Assembly (NCBI RefSeq): GCF_041154505.1
Contig: NZ_AP028672.1
Span: 4,938,501-5,002,500, forward strand
Source of the DNA: Acidovorax sp. A79
GTDB taxonomy: Bacteria; Pseudomonadota; Gammaproteobacteria; Burkholderiales; Burkholderiaceae_C
Direction: 5' to 3'
DNA: 64,000 nt
In this document: positions 7,780 through 18,034 of the stretch, one piece after another
Position numbering within the stretch: position 1 is the first letter of the stretch
Layout of the letters: the number at the start of each line of letters is the position of its first letter
Notes under the pieces: generated by a model
The model's database searches: none
What the model was told of the DNA's origin: nothing
Seen by the model: only the letters and a program-made list of their open reading frames with translations
Made by a program: the position numbers and the translations under genes

Positions 7780-8766
7780 ATGAGCAAGAAGCCTGTTCGC
7801 GTAGCCGTCACCGGTGCCGCTGGTCAAATCGGTTACGCACTGCTGTTCCGTATCGCCTCCGGCGAAATGCTGGGCAAGGACCAGCCGGTCATCCTGCAAT
7901 TGCTCGAAGTCCCTGTCGAAGGTCCCCAGAAGGCGCTCAAGGGCGTGATGATGGAACTGGACGACTGCGCATTCCCGCTGCTGGTGGAAATGACCGCCCA
8001 CAGCGACCCCATGACCGCCTTCAAGGACGCCGACTACGCCCTGCTGGTGGGTTCGCGCCCTCGCGGCCCCGGCATGGAGCGTGCCGAGCTGCTGGCCGTC
8101 AACGGCGCCATCTTCACGGCCCAGGGCAAGGCCCTGAACGCCGTGGCCTCGCGCAACGTGAAGGTGCTGGTCGTCGGCAACCCCGCCAACACCAACGCCT
8201 ACATCGCCATGAAGTCGGCACCTGACCTGCCGCGCAAGAACTTCACCGCCATGCTGCGCCTGGACCACAACCGCGCCGCCAGCCAGATCGCCGCCAAGAC
8301 GGGCAAGGCAGTGGCCGACATCGAGAAGCTGACCGTCTGGGGCAACCACTCGCCCACGATGTACGCCGACTACCGTTTCGCCACCATCAACGGCGAAAGC
8401 GTCGCCAAGATGATCAACGACCAGGAATGGAACGCCAACACCTTCCTGCCCACCGTGGGCAAGCGCGGCGCCGCCATCATCGAAGCGCGCGGCCTGTCGT
8501 CGGCTGCCTCGGCCGCCAACGCCGCCATCGACCACATGCGCGACTGGGCCCTGGGCACCAACGGCAAGTGGGTCACCATGGGCATCCCCTCGGACGGCCA
8601 GTACGGCATCCCCAAGGACACCATGTTCGGCTTCCCCGTCACCTGCGAAAACGGCGAGTACAAGATCGTTGAAGGCCTGGAGATCGACGCCTTCTCGCAA
8701 GAACGCATCGACAAGACCCTGGCCGAACTGCAAGGCGAGCAGGACGGCGTGAAGCACCTGCTGTAA
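7780..8766 (+). CDS. mdh: Malate dehydrogenase (NAD-dependent)
   Basis: The 328-residue protein oxidises malate to oxaloacetate, the step before citrate synthase. It starts '[20 protein letters not shown]' with the NAD-binding glycine motif; the frame is open further upstream to 7654 but that part covers the promoter. A ribosome-binding site (CTGGAG) lies 8 bp before the ATG. The segments '[15 protein letters not shown]', '[10 protein letters not shown]' and 'LRLDHNRA' are the substrate-binding arginines and catalytic-site region, and '[12 protein letters not shown]' holds the catalytic histidine. The length and sequence are of the longer, cytosolic-type MDH common in betaproteobacteria. Confidence 0.96.
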   Translation: MSKKPVRVAVTGAAGQIGYALLFRIASGEMLGKDQPVILQLLEVPVEGPQKALKGVMMELDDCAFPLLVEMTAHSDPMTAFKDADYALLVGSRPRGPGMERAELLAVNGAIFTAQGKALNAVASRNVKVLVVGNPANTNAYIAMKSAPDLPRKNFTAMLRLDHNRAASQIAAKTGKAVADIEKLTVWGNHSPTMYADYRFATINGESVAKMINDQEWNANTFLPTVGKRGAAIIEARGLSSAASAANAAIDHMRDWALGTNGKWVTMGIPSDGQYGIPKDTMFGFPVTCENGEYKIVEGLEIDAFSQERIDKTLAELQGEQDGVKHLL

Positions 8767-8779
8767 ACCAGGGTCCACC

Positions 8780-9847
8780 ATGCAGCCGACGCCACAGGCA
8801 TCGGGCCTTCGGGCCGCCCCCGTCCCTGCGCAGGGGCAGGGCGCTGCGCTGCCCCATCCGCGCGATGTGCTGCTGGGCGCCCAGGCGCAGACCGGCTTCC
8901 TGCCGGTCTGCGACCACTACAGCGGCGTGGAAGCGCGCATGCGCAAGAGCCTGCAACTGCAGGCCGACCTGGCCCGAGAGTTCGGCACCTGCGTCTTCGA
9001 CGTGACCCTCGATTGCGAGGACGGCGCTCCGATCGGCCTGGAGGCCGAGCATGCCCGCCTGGTCGCCAGCCTCGCCCTGGGCGCTGCGGACGGGGCGCGC
9101 GTGGCGGCCCGGGTTCATGCGGTGGACCACCCGGCATTCGCCAACGATGTCGCCACGATTGCGGGCACGGCGGGCCACAGGCTCTGCCACATCATGGTGC
9201 CCAAGGTGGAGTCCGTGGACGATGTCCTGCGGGTGGAACGGGCGCTGGAGCAGGCATCCGCCGCCCAGGTGCCCATCCATGTCCTGATCGAGTCGCCCGC
9301 TGCGGTCCATCGCGCCTTCGAGATTGCCGCCCACCCGCGCGTGCAGAGCCTGAGCTTCGGGCTCATGGACTTTGTGTCCGCCCATGGAGGGGCGATCCCT
9401 GCGGCAGGCATGACCTCCTCGGGGCAGTTCTCGCACCCGCTTGTCGTGCGCGCCAAGCTGGAGATTGCCGCGGCCTGCCACGCGCACGGCAAGGTGCCGT
9501 CGCACTGCGTGGTGACCGAATTCACCGATACCACGGCCATGCAGGGCGCAGCCAGCCGGGCGGCGCGCGAGCTGGGCTACACCCGGATGTGGAGCATCCA
9601 CCCGGCGCAGATACGTCCCATCCTGCAGGCATTTGCGCCGCAGCAGGATGACATCGAAATTGCTGCAAAAATAATAGCTACTGCCGCAGATTCCGACTGG
9701 GCTCCAATCAGTTTTGACGATACCTTGCATGACCGTGCCAGCTACCGTTTCTACTGGCAAGTCCTTGAGCGCGCCCACCGCACCGGGCGTGCGCTTCCTC
9801 CCGCCGTGCGCCATTGGTTTGACGCCCCGGCCTCCGTTCCGTCGTGA
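8780..9847 (+). CDS. HpcH/HpaI aldolase / citrate lyase beta-like (CitE-like) protein
   Basis: The 355-residue protein follows mdh by 13 bp and is probably co-transcribed. It is a TIM-barrel CoA-ester lyase: the Mg-binding 'LDCEDGAP', the arginine in 'ARVHAV', the glutamate in 'PKVES' and the 'SIHPAQI' block are all present. Substrates of this family include citryl-, malyl- and methylmalyl-CoA; which applies here is not known, and CitD/CitF partners of true citrate lyase are absent. Codons about 275-315 are unlike the rest: the DNA at 9655-9720 is AT-richer and resembles the dispersed repeat found between genes elsewhere in the window, so the C-terminal part may contain an incorporated repeat. 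Confidence 0.85.
   Translation: MQPTPQASGLRAAPVPAQGQGAALPHPRDVLLGAQAQTGFLPVCDHYSGVEARMRKSLQLQADLAREFGTCVFDVTLDCEDGAPIGLEAEHARLVASLALGAADGARVAARVHAVDHPAFANDVATIAGTAGHRLCHIMVPKVESVDDVLRVERALEQASAAQVPIHVLIESPAAVHRAFEIAAHPRVQSLSFGLMDFVSAHGGAIPAAGMTSSGQFSHPLVVRAKLEIAAACHAHGKVPSHCVVTEFTDTTAMQGAASRAARELGYTRMWSIHPAQIRPILQAFAPQQDDIEIAAKIIATAADSDWAPISFDDTLHDRASYRFYWQVLERAHRTGRALPPAVRHWFDAPASVPS
9655..9720 (+). repeat. Repeat-like segment inside the CitE-like gene
   Basis: The stretch contains 'aaaaataatagcta', a degenerate core, and ends 'ccaatcagttttgac', following the order of the intergenic elements at 26571 and 38770 (tagctat-like start, core, ggccaa-tttgac-like end). It is in frame and free of stops. 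Resemblance is partial and judged by eye. Confidence 0.45.
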
Positions 9848-9879
9848 ACATTCCTGACTGCTTCCCCGCAGGACCTTCC

Positions 9880-10494
9880 ATGAAATCCTTCATCGCCTCC
9901 GCCCTCATGCTGCTGGCCCCAGCCTTCGTGATGGCGCAAACGCCGGCCAAGCCCGAGGCCAAGCCCGGGACCAAGGCCGCCGCGAAGCCGGCCGCCAAGT
10001 CCGAAGCGAAAACCGCCAAGACGGCGGACAAGGCCCCCGCCAAGAAGGCCACCGTGGCCAAGAGCGAGGCGACCAGCAGCCGCACGCAGCTCAAGAGCGC
10101 CACCAACCAGGTGGCCACCGGCATCATCGCCGCAGAGGCGGCCCTTTCCCCCGAGGAGCTGGCCATCGCCGACCGCGTGCACGTGGGCCGCATTCCCTGC
10201 GAGCTGGGCGCATTCGTCACGGTGACGGCCGACCCAGCCACGCCAGGGCACTTCCATGTGGAAGGCAAGGGCTTCAAGTACTTCATGTCGCCCGTGGCCA
10301 CGACCACCGGCACGGTGCGCCTGGAAGACCAGAAGGGCGGCGCGGTCTGGCTGCAGATCGCCAACAAGTCCATGCTGATGAACCAGAAGCTCGGCCAGCG
10401 CCTGGCCGATGAGTGCATGAGCCCGCAGCAGCTGGTGGTGGCCGAGGCCATCAAGAAGAACCCGCCCGTGAGCGTGCTGGAACCCCTGAAATAA
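9880..10494 (+). CDS. Secreted hypothetical protein with Lys/Ala/Pro-rich linker
   Basis: The 204-residue product starts with a clear signal peptide, '[19 protein letters not shown]', probably cleaved before Gln20. Residues 22-70 are a low-complexity linker of KPEAK/AAKPAAK type, reminiscent of histone-like or periplasmic tether sequences. The C-terminal 110 residues form a compact domain beginning '[20 protein letters not shown]' with a second cysteine near residue 184, so one disulfide is possible in the periplasm. No catalytic motif was recognised. An ATG at 9844 overlapping the previous gene is in frame but would bury the signal peptide. It ends at a small hairpin with a T-run. Confidence 0.75.
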   Translation: MKSFIASALMLLAPAFVMAQTPAKPEAKPGTKAAAKPAAKSEAKTAKTADKAPAKKATVAKSEATSSRTQLKSATNQVATGIIAAEAALSPEELAIADRVHVGRIPCELGAFVTVTADPATPGHFHVEGKGFKYFMSPVATTTGTVRLEDQKGGAVWLQIANKSMLMNQKLGQRLADECMSPQQLVVAEAIKKNPPVSVLEPLK

Positions 10495-10498
10495 GCGC

Positions 10499-10517
10499 GG
10501 GCCTGGCAGGCCTTTTT
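10499..10517 (+). terminator. Possible terminator after the secreted hypothetical gene
   Basis: A short GGCCT/AGGCC stem (10500-10504 with 10508-10512) is followed by five T residues. The stem is only 5 bp, so termination may be partial and acnB may still be read from upstream. Confidence 0.5.
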
Positions 10518-10618
10518 GCAAAGAACGAACGACGAACACGATTGCGCGTGCAGGCGTGGCGGCCATGGGGGCCGCCTGCACCGCGCGCCGCCCCACTTTA
10601 GAACGCAACCGGAGAAAA

Positions 10619-13207
10619 ATGATGTTGAAAGCCTACCGTGACCATGTGGCCGAGCGCGCCGCGCTGGGCATCCCGCCCTTGCCGCTGACCGCCAAGCAGA
10701 CCGGCGAGCTGATCGAGCTGCTCAAGAACCCGCCCGCTGGCGAAGAAGCCACGCTGGTGGACCTGATCACGCACCGCGTGCCTGCCGGTGTGGACGACGC
10801 CGCCAAGGTCAAGGCCAGCTACCTGGCCGCCGTGGCCCACGGTACCGAAGTCTGCACGCTGATCGGCCGCGAGCGCGCCACGCAGCTCCTGGGCACCATG
10901 CTGGGCGGCTACAACCTCACCCCCCTGATCGACCTGCTGGACGACGCGGCCGTGGCCTCCGTCGCCGCCGAAGCGCTCAAGAAGACGCTCTTGATGTTCG
11001 ACCAGTTCCATGACGTCAAGGAAAAGGCCGACAAGGGCAACACCTTCGCCAAGTCCGTGCTGCAAAGCTGGGCCGACGCCGAGTGGTTCACCAGCCGCCC
11101 CGAAGTGCCCCAGAGCATCAAGCTCACCGTGCTCAAGGTCACCGGCGAAACCAACACCGACGACCTGTCGCCCGCGCCCGACGCCTGGAGCCGCCCCGAC
11201 ATTCCGCTGCATGCGCTGGCCATGCTCAAGAACAAGCGCGACGGCATCACGCCCGAAGAAGACAGCAAGCGCGGCCCCATCAAGTTCATCGAAGACCTGC
11301 GTGCCCGTGGCAACCTGGTGGCCTACGTCGGCGACGTGGTCGGCACCGGCTCCAGCCGCAAGTCGGCCACCAACAGCGTGCTGTGGTTCACGGGCGAAGA
11401 CATCCCGTTCGTGCCCAACAAGCGCTTTGGCGGCGTGTGCCTGGGCAGCAAGATCGCTCCCATCTTCTACAACACCATGGAAGATGCCGGCGCACTGCCC
11501 ATCGAGCTCGATGTGAGCCAGATGAACATGGGCGACGAGATCGAGCTGTTGCCCTACGCCGGCAAGGCATTGAAGGACGGCCAGGTCATCGCCGAGTTCA
11601 CCGTCAAGAGCGAAGTGCTGTTCGACGAAGTGCGCGCCGGTGGCCGCATTCCCCTGATCATCGGCCGCGGCCTCACCGCCAAGGCCCGCGAGGCCCTGGG
11701 CCTGGCGCCTTCCACGCTGTTCCGCCTGCCCCAGGTGCCTGCCGCCACCGGCAAGGGCTTCACGCTGGCGCAGAAGATGGTCGGCCGCGCCTGCGGCCTG
11801 CCCGAAGGCCTGGGCGTGGTGCCCGGCACGTACTGCGAACCGCGCATGACCTCGGTCGGCTCGCAGGACACCACCGGCCCCATGACCCGCGACGAACTGA
11901 AGGACCTGGCCTGCCTGGGCTTCAGCTCCGACCTGGTGATGCAGTCCTTCTGCCACACGGCTGCCTACCCCAAGCCCGTGGACGTGAAGATGCACCACGA
12001 GCTGCCCGACTTCATCAGCACGCGCGGCGGCATCTCGCTCAAGCCCGGCGACGGCATCATCCACAGCTGGCTCAACCGCATGCTGCTGCCCGACACCGTG
12101 GGCACCGGCGGCGACTCGCACACGCGCTTCCCCATCGGCATCAGCTTCCCCGCCGGCTCAGGCCTGGTGGCGTTCGCTGCCGCCACGGGCGTGATGCCCC
12201 TCGATATGCCTGAATCGGTGCTGGTGCGCTTCAAGGGCAAGATGCAGCCCGGCGTCACGCTGCGCGATCTGGTGCATGCGATCCCCCTGTACGCCATCAA
12301 GGCCGGTCTGCTGACCGTGGCCAAGCAGGGCAAGAAGAACATCTTCTCGGGCCGGATCCTGGAAATCGAAGGTCTGCCGGACATGAAGGTCGAGCAGGCG
12401 TTCGAGCTGTCCGACGCATCGGCCGAGCGCTCTGCCGCCGGCTGCACGGTGCGCCTGAACAAGGAGCCCGTGATCGAGTACATCAACTCGAACATCGTGC
12501 TGCTCAAGAACATGATCGCCCAGGGCTATGCCGACGCACGCACCATCGGCCGCCGCATCAAGGCCATGGAAGCCTGGCTGGCCAATCCCCAGCTGCTCGA
12601 ACCCGATGACAACGCCGACTACGCCGCCGTGATCGAGATCGACCTGGCCGAGATCACCGAACCCATCGTCTGCTGCCCCAACGACCCCGACGACGCCAAG
12701 ACGCTGTCGGACGTGGCCGGCGCCGCGATCGACGAAGTGTTCATCGGCTCGTGCATGACCAACATCGGCCACTTCCGCGCGGCCTCCAAGCTGCTCGAAG
12801 GCAAGAAGGACATCCCCGTCAAGCTGTGGATGGCACCGCCCACGAAGATGGACGCGCACCAGCTCACCGAAGAAGGCCACTACGGCGTGTTCGGCGCGGC
12901 CGGCGCCCGCATGGAAATGCCTGGCTGCTCGCTGTGCATGGGCAACCAGGCCCAGGTGAAGGAAGGCGCCACCGTGATGTCCACCAGCACCCGCAACTTC
13001 CCCAACCGCCTGGGCAAGAACACCAACGTCTACCTGGGCTCGGCCGAACTCTCGGCCATCTGCTCCAAGCTGGGCCGCATTCCTTCCAAGGAAGAGTACC
13101 TGGCCGACATCGGTGTCATCAACCAGAACGGCGACAAGATCTACCAATACCTGAACTTCGACAAGATCGCCGAGTTCAAGGAAGTGGCAGACGGCGTGGC
13201 CGCCTGA
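10619..13207 (+). CDS. acnB: Aconitate hydratase B / 2-methylisocitrate dehydratase
   Basis: About 862 residues from the ATG at 10619 (a second ATG follows immediately). Aconitase B interconverts citrate and isocitrate with a [4Fe-4S] cluster and also acts in the methylcitrate cycle. The N-terminal helical repeat domain peculiar to AcnB is present ('[20 protein letters not shown]'), followed by the swivel domain and the cluster domains with 'GSCMTN' and 'CSLCMGN' as ligand regions. Length equals the E. coli protein. A GGAG ribosome-binding site precedes the start, and a strong terminator follows. It completes a local block of TCA genes with gltA, sdh and mdh. Confidence 0.96.
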   Translation: MMLKAYRDHVAERAALGIPPLPLTAKQTGELIELLKNPPAGEEATLVDLITHRVPAGVDDAAKVKASYLAAVAHGTEVCTLIGRERATQLLGTMLGGYNLTPLIDLLDDAAVASVAAEALKKTLLMFDQFHDVKEKADKGNTFAKSVLQSWADAEWFTSRPEVPQSIKLTVLKVTGETNTDDLSPAPDAWSRPDIPLHALAMLKNKRDGITPEEDSKRGPIKFIEDLRARGNLVAYVGDVVGTGSSRKSATNSVLWFTGEDIPFVPNKRFGGVCLGSKIAPIFYNTMEDAGALPIELDVSQMNMGDEIELLPYAGKALKDGQVIAEFTVKSEVLFDEVRAGGRIPLIIGRGLTAKAREALGLAPSTLFRLPQVPAATGKGFTLAQKMVGRACGLPEGLGVVPGTYCEPRMTSVGSQDTTGPMTRDELKDLACLGFSSDLVMQSFCHTAAYPKPVDVKMHHELPDFISTRGGISLKPGDGIIHSWLNRMLLPDTVGTGGDSHTRFPIGISFPAGSGLVAFAAATGVMPLDMPESVLVRFKGKMQPGVTLRDLVHAIPLYAIKAGLLTVAKQGKKNIFSGRILEIEGLPDMKVEQAFELSDASAERSAAGCTVRLNKEPVIEYINSNIVLLKNMIAQGYADARTIGRRIKAMEAWLANPQLLEPDDNADYAAVIEIDLAEITEPIVCCPNDPDDAKTLSDVAGAAIDEVFIGSCMTNIGHFRAASKLLEGKKDIPVKLWMAPPTKMDAHQLTEEGHYGVFGAAGARMEMPGCSLCMGNQAQVKEGATVMSTSTRNFPNRLGKNTNVYLGSAELSAICSKLGRIPSKEEYLADIGVINQNGDKIYQYLNFDKIAEFKEVADGVAA

Positions 13208-13236
13208 TTGTTTCCCTCCGGGGAGTGATCCACTGC

Positions 13237-13263
13237 AAAAAGCGGCCTGCGGGCCGCTTTTTT
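13237..13263 (+). terminator. Rho-independent terminator after acnB
   Basis: A 7-bp GC-rich stem (AGCGGCC 13241-13247 with GGCCGCT 13252-13258) is flanked by an A-run and a T-run, 30 bp after the acnB stop. Confidence 0.85.
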
Positions 13264-13398
13264 CATGGCGTTGCGGGTGCGCCGCGCCACGCGCTTGCCA
13301 CGCCGTGGCCATGGTCCAGACATTTTTTGTCATGCAAATGTCATGATGGGGTCGCATGCTTGCCGCATAACAACAACAAAAGAAATGGAGGTACATCC

Positions 13399-15990
13399 AT
13401 GGCAAGAGGGACAACCGGCAAGGCCGGCACGTTCGGCGCGCGCCTGGCGGTGCTGCTGCTCAGCGCCGCCTTCGCCCTGGGCTTTGGCCTGGGTGGTTAC
13501 TTCGTCGGGCTCAAGCCGCTGGCCCTGACCCTGCGGGCAGCGTGGGCGGTGCGCGGCTGGCAGCCCGTGCAGGCCCAGGTGCTCGCGGCCGACCTCGCGC
13601 GCCACAGCGACGGCGACGGCACCACCTGGCAGGTGCGGGCCCGCTACCGCTATGAATTCGCGGGGCGGCCATACGAAGGCTCCCGCGTCGGGCTCGATCC
13701 CACGGAGACGGCCGACAACATCGGCGACTGGCACCAGCGCTGGCACACGCAGCTGCAAGGCGCCCAGGCCCGCGGCGCGCGCATCACCATCATGGTCGAC
13801 CCGCGCGAACCCTCGCGTTCCCTCATCGACCCCTCCATCCGCTGGGCCCTGCTGATGTTCCGCCTGCCCTTTGCCCTGGTGTTCACTGCGGTGGGGCTGG
13901 GCGCGGCCTGGGTCTTCCTGGCCACCCTGCCAGGACTGGGCACGTCCAGGGAGCCGCAGGGGCAGGGCGGTGGCCGCCCGGGGCCGCAGGCCGGGGTTTC
14001 TGCCATCCCCTTGCCCAAGGGCTCTGCCGGCAGCCCGCTGGGCGCCGTCTGGTTCTTCACCTTTTTCTGGTGTGGCATTTCCTTTCCCATGGCCGGCATG
14101 TTGTGGACCAACCCGCAGTCGCCCTGGTTCGCCAAGGCCTTCATCGGCCTGTTCGTGCTGGTCGGAATGGCCCTGCTGGCCCTTGCGGTGCGACAGACCC
14201 ACATGGCCTGGCGCTATGCGGGCGCGACCCTTGTCCTGCTGCCGTCAGCACCGCGTGCAGGGCATCCGCTCGAAGTGACCCTGCTGCTCCCCGGGCGCGC
14301 CGCCGCCTACCAGCAGGGGCACAGCCTGCAACTGCGCCTGGCCCAGTACCGGGTGGACGAGTCGAGCTCCGGTTCGCCCGAGCGGTGCGTGGAGTCGTTC
14401 ACCGAAGCCGCGCGCATGCAGCACACGTCCGATGGCGGGTTGCGGCTGGTGGCACGCTTCGAGGTACCGCCCGATGCGCCCCCGCACGGCAGCCAGCGCT
14501 CGGGAGAGCGCGTGGACTGGCGCGTGGAACTGCTGCACAACCCGGACGGCGCCGTCGAGCTGACTTACGACCTTCCCGTGCAGGCCGCACCCCGCACCTT
14601 CGGTGGGGACGAACTGCCGGATCGTTTTGACCGGCGTGCCGCCTGGCAGCAGGAGGTTCCCATCGTGCCCCTGGGCGAGCAGGAAGAGGAAGAAGAAGGC
14701 TCCCGGCCTCTGCCCGCTTCGGTCACGCTGCGGGAAACCCCGCAGGCCTGGCACTACGAATTCGCCCAGGGCGGCTGGCGCTGGGCCGCGGGCCTGGTGC
14801 TGGCCGCGCTGTTGCTGGAGTCGGCCATCCATGGCCGGCTGGGCCCGCAGGGGCTGATGCTGCCCCGTGGGTTCTTTGCCGCCGGCGCGTGGATGGCCTT
14901 GGCCGCCTTTGCCCTGCATGCGACCACCCGCCACTGGACCCTGACCGTGCAGGACGGCGGCATCACCGCGCGCCGCCACTCCTGGCTCTGGTCGCGCGCC
15001 GACACGGTGCCGGGCGCTGCCAGCCGCACCCTGGTGCACAAGCTGCTGCACTCCACGGGCAGCGGCGGCAGCGAGCACCGCTACCACGCGGTGTACGCGC
15101 GCGGTGCGGGCGGTGCGCTGGTGCGCCTGACCCCGGGCCTGGCAGGCGAGGCGGCGGCCACGGCCCTGGGGCAATCGCTGGGCCAGGCGTGGGCGCACCG
15201 GCGGGGCCGTTTCGCCGCCGGCATGCAGCGGCCCGCGCGGGCGCAGCATTCCCGCCCGGCCTGGGGGGCACTGCTGGTGCTGGCCCTGCTGGGCTGGTGG
15301 ATCGTGGGGCCCCAGGCTGGCCGCACCGTGGGCCGCGTTGTGGGGGCCGAGGCTTCCGCTTCGGCTGCAACCGCGCCGGCCGTGCCGTATTCCCTCGCGG
15401 AGGGTCGCTTGCTCGATGCACAGAATGCCGGCGACGCCCCTGCGCTGCGGGACGCGCTGTCCGCCGGGGCGAATCCCGACCTGCTCGCGCCCAATGGTTC
15501 CTCGGTGCTCATGCTGGCGGCCCACCGTGGCCAGCTCGAGCACATCGAGGCGCTGCTGGGCGCGGGTGCCCAGCCCGACCTGCGCCAGACGCGCAAGGAC
15601 AGCGAGCGGGGCGACACAGCCCTGCTGCGTGCCTTCTACGGCGGCCATCTGGCGGCGGCACGGCGCCTGGTGCAGGCAGGTGCCAGCCTCTCGGCCCGCA
15701 ACCGCTGGGACTGGGGGCCCGTGCACATGGCCGCGCAGGGCGGCTGCATCCCATGCCTCGAATGGCTGGATGCGCAAGGCCAGCCGCTCGACGAACCCGC
15801 GCCCGCCAGCCGGGGCGAGACCCCCGCGATGCTGGCCGCAGGCCGGGGCCGCGTGGAGGCGCTGCAATGGTTCGCCGACCGTGGCATCGACCTTGCGCGC
15901 ACGGACGCCCACGGCAAGACCGCGCTGGACTGGGCACGCTTCAAGCAACAGGCCGAGGCCGAGCGGTGGCTGATGGGGCGTGTGCGCTAG
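13399..15990 (+). CDS. Membrane protein with DUF3592-like N-terminus and C-terminal ankyrin repeats
   Basis: The 863-residue protein starts at ATG 13399, 8 bp after a strong GGAGG. Residues 15-38 are a membrane segment, 60-140 a soluble DUF3592-like beta domain ('VRARYRYEFAGRPYEGSRVG', 'VDPREPSRSLIDPSIRW'), and 148-178 a second membrane segment; further segments lie near 215-265, 460-505 and 620. The last 190 residues form about five ankyrin repeats ('NGSSVLMLAAHRGQLEHIEA', 'DTALLRAFYGGHLAAARRLV', 'ETPAMLAAGRGRVEALQWFA'). The ankyrin part most likely faces one side of the inner membrane as a protein-binding platform. No enzyme motif is visible. A second, stand-alone ankyrin gene lies at 54868. 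Confidence 0.8.
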   Translation: MARGTTGKAGTFGARLAVLLLSAAFALGFGLGGYFVGLKPLALTLRAAWAVRGWQPVQAQVLAADLARHSDGDGTTWQVRARYRYEFAGRPYEGSRVGLDPTETADNIGDWHQRWHTQLQGAQARGARITIMVDPREPSRSLIDPSIRWALLMFRLPFALVFTAVGLGAAWVFLATLPGLGTSREPQGQGGGRPGPQAGVSAIPLPKGSAGSPLGAVWFFTFFWCGISFPMAGMLWTNPQSPWFAKAFIGLFVLVGMALLALAVRQTHMAWRYAGATLVLLPSAPRAGHPLEVTLLLPGRAAAYQQGHSLQLRLAQYRVDESSSGSPERCVESFTEAARMQHTSDGGLRLVARFEVPPDAPPHGSQRSGERVDWRVELLHNPDGAVELTYDLPVQAAPRTFGGDELPDRFDRRAAWQQEVPIVPLGEQEEEEEGSRPLPASVTLRETPQAWHYEFAQGGWRWAAGLVLAALLLESAIHGRLGPQGLMLPRGFFAAGAWMALAAFALHATTRHWTLTVQDGGITARRHSWLWSRADTVPGAASRTLVHKLLHSTGSGGSEHRYHAVYARGAGGALVRLTPGLAGEAAATALGQSLGQAWAHRRGRFAAGMQRPARAQHSRPAWGALLVLALLGWWIVGPQAGRTVGRVVGAEASASAATAPAVPYSLAEGRLLDAQNAGDAPALRDALSAGANPDLLAPNGSSVLMLAAHRGQLEHIEALLGAGAQPDLRQTRKDSERGDTALLRAFYGGHLAAARRLVQAGASLSARNRWDWGPVHMAAQGGCIPCLEWLDAQGQPLDEPAPASRGETPAMLAAGRGRVEALQWFADRGIDLARTDAHGKTALDWARFKQQAEAERWLMGRVR

Positions 15991-16115
15991 GCGCGGCTGG
16001 CCGCGCTCCGTGAAGCGGTTCCGGCCAGGGCGCCGCACTGCGGGCGGTGCGAGGCGCACGGCAGGGCGCAGCAGCGGCGCGAGAAGGGTTTCGTCGGCCG
16101 CCGCTCCAAGGCTTT

Positions 16116-17006
16116 TCAGCCCAGCGCCGGCAGCAAATGCTGCACCAGCTGCTGCGCATGCTGCGGCAATTCGTCGAGCTCGCGCAGGCACAGCACCAGT
16201 TGCCGGTCCGCCCAGGCATCGGTCAGGCGCACGGCCTTCACGTGCTGCGCCCGGCTGTGGCGTGCGGCTGCCGCGCGGGGAATGATGCCCACGCCCACGC
16301 CCAGCCCCACGAGCTGGCACACCGCCTCGAACTGGCGCAGCCGCACGCGGTAGCGCAGCCGCCGCCCCTGGCGCTGTGCCTGGCGCACCACCAGGGCCTG
16401 CAGCGCGCTGCCCTCGGCCAGGCCAACGAAGTCCAGGTGCGCGACGTCGGCCAGCGCCACGCTGCGTTGCGCGGCCAGTGCGTGCCCCTGGGGCACCACC
16501 AGCACCAGCGGGTCGGGCCGCAGCACCCGCGTGGACAGGCCTTCGAGGTCCACCGCGTCGGACACCAGGCCCATGTCGCACAGCCCGGCGCGCACCGCAT
16601 CGGCCACCTCCTGGCTGGAGCGCTCCTCCACGTCCACCGAAATGCGCGGGTGCCGCGCCAGAAAGCCTGCCATGGCCCGCGGCAGGTACTCGCTCAGCGC
16701 CGAGCTGTTGCACAGCACGCGCACATGGCCCGCCAGGCCCGCGCCATATTCGCCCAGGTCGCCGCGCAGGTGCTCCATCTGCTGCAGCACCAGCCGCGCG
16801 TGGTGCAGCAGCGTGTGGCCCGCGGGCGTGGGCTGCACGCCGCGTTGTTCGCGCAGCAGCAGGGGCACGCCCAGCGCGTCTTCCATGCCGCGTATGCGCT
16901 CGCTGGCCGAGGCCAGCGCCATGTGGCTGCGTTCTGCGCCCCCCGTGATGGTGCCTGCTTCGTGCACGTGCACGAAGAGACGCAGGTCGGTGAGGTCAAA
17001 GCGCAT
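16116..17006 (-). CDS. LysR-family transcriptional regulator
   Basis: The 296-residue protein starts 'MRFDLTDLRLFVHVHEAGTI' and has the LysR helix-turn-helix in the first 65 residues, with the usual 'LLLREQRGVQPTPAGH' after it. The rest is a periplasmic-binding-protein-like effector domain. The ATG at 17006 is preferred over 17096 because it gives the standard N-terminus. It is divergent from a TauE/SafE permease gene, which is therefore its most likely target. It converges on the DUF3592-ankyrin gene. Confidence 0.9.
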   Translation of the reverse strand: MRFDLTDLRLFVHVHEAGTITGGAERSHMALASASERIRGMEDALGVPLLLREQRGVQPTPAGHTLLHHARLVLQQMEHLRGDLGEYGAGLAGHVRVLCNSSALSEYLPRAMAGFLARHPRISVDVEERSSQEVADAVRAGLCDMGLVSDAVDLEGLSTRVLRPDPLVLVVPQGHALAAQRSVALADVAHLDFVGLAEGSALQALVVRQAQRQGRRLRYRVRLRQFEAVCQLVGLGVGVGIIPRAAAARHSRAQHVKAVRLTDAWADRQLVLCLRELDELPQHAQQLVQHLLPALG

Positions 17007-17200
17007 GGGGCAAACGTACCACATGGCAGGCTTCGGCCGCGCCTGAGGCGGGCTACGCGGCTTCCGCATTTCCAGGGGCGGGGCCATCCGAAACAATGGC
17101 CTTTGGCACTGCGTTGCTGGACATGCGGCGGGTGGGTTTCGGACCAGGGGATACCGATGGAACTTGTGATGAATCAGCCGCCTTCCGGGGCGGGGCGCTC

Positions 17201-17995
17201 ATGAACGGGGTTGCCGAGCTGTGGGGCCACGGCATTGCGCCGGGCTGGCTGGCGGGGGCGGCCGCCATTTTCTGGCTGGCCGGCACGGTCAAGGGCGTGG
17301 TGGGGCTGGGCTTGCCCACGGTGGCGATGGCCCTCTTGGCCATGCTGGTTCCGCCGGCCCAGGCGGCGGCGTTGCTGGTGGTGCCTTCGCTGGTCACCAA
17401 TGTCTGGCAGATGCGCCCCTGGCCCGCCGTGTGGCCGCTGGTGCGGCGCCTGGGCGGCATGCAATGCGGAATCTGCCTGGGCACCTGGCTGTGCGCCTGG
17501 TGGCTGGGGGCGCCCGCGGGCCCTGGGTCGCGCTTGGCGCTGGGGCTGGCCCTCGCGCTGTACGGCGCCTGGGGCTTGACGGGGACGCGGCGCGTGCTGC
17601 CCCTGCCGGCCCAGGGCTGGCAGGGCCCCCTGGTGGGGTTCGCGACCGGTGCCATCGCCGCCGCCACGGGTGTTTTCGTGGTGCCCGCCGTGCCCTATCT
17701 GCAGGCGCTGGGCCTGCAGCGCGATGCGCTGGTGCAGGCCATGGGGCTGAGTTTCACGGTCTCCACACTCGCGCTGGCCGCCGGCCTGGCATTCAACGCG
17801 AGCTATCCCATGGCGACCGTGGGGCTGTCGGTCGTGATGCTGCTGCCTGCGCTGGCGGGCATGGCGTGTGGGCAGCGGCTGCGGGCCCGGATGTCACCCG
17901 TGTGGTTTCGGCGCAGCCTCATGCTGGGCCTGCTGGCCCTGGGCGTGGCCATGGTGGTGGACGTGCTGGCATGGCATGGTTTTGCGTCGCGCTAG
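17201..17995 (+). CDS. Sulfite exporter TauE/SafE family membrane permease
   Basis: About 264 residues from the ATG at 17201 ('MNGVAELWGHGIAPGWLAGA'); an upstream ATG at 17096 would add 35 polar residues and is less likely. Seven or eight membrane segments are visible, with the family pattern 'GTVKGVVGLGLPTVAMALLA' near the start and a repeat-like half 'GFATGAIAAATGVFVVPAVP' in the middle. Family members export sulfoacetate, sulfite or other organic anions; the substrate is unknown. It pairs with the divergent LysR gene. Confidence 0.85.
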   Translation: MNGVAELWGHGIAPGWLAGAAAIFWLAGTVKGVVGLGLPTVAMALLAMLVPPAQAAALLVVPSLVTNVWQMRPWPAVWPLVRRLGGMQCGICLGTWLCAWWLGAPAGPGSRLALGLALALYGAWGLTGTRRVLPLPAQGWQGPLVGFATGAIAAATGVFVVPAVPYLQALGLQRDALVQAMGLSFTVSTLALAAGLAFNASYPMATVGLSVVMLLPALAGMACGQRLRARMSPVWFRRSLMLGLLALGVAMVVDVLAWHGFASR

Positions 17996-18034
17996 GGCGC
18001 TGCGCGGGGCGCTGTTTCCTCGCCCGCCCGCCCG

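Noticed and set aside
15985..16030. Terminator after the DUF3592-ankyrin gene
   Set aside because: A GCGCGG/CCGCGC hairpin exists but has no T-run on either strand.
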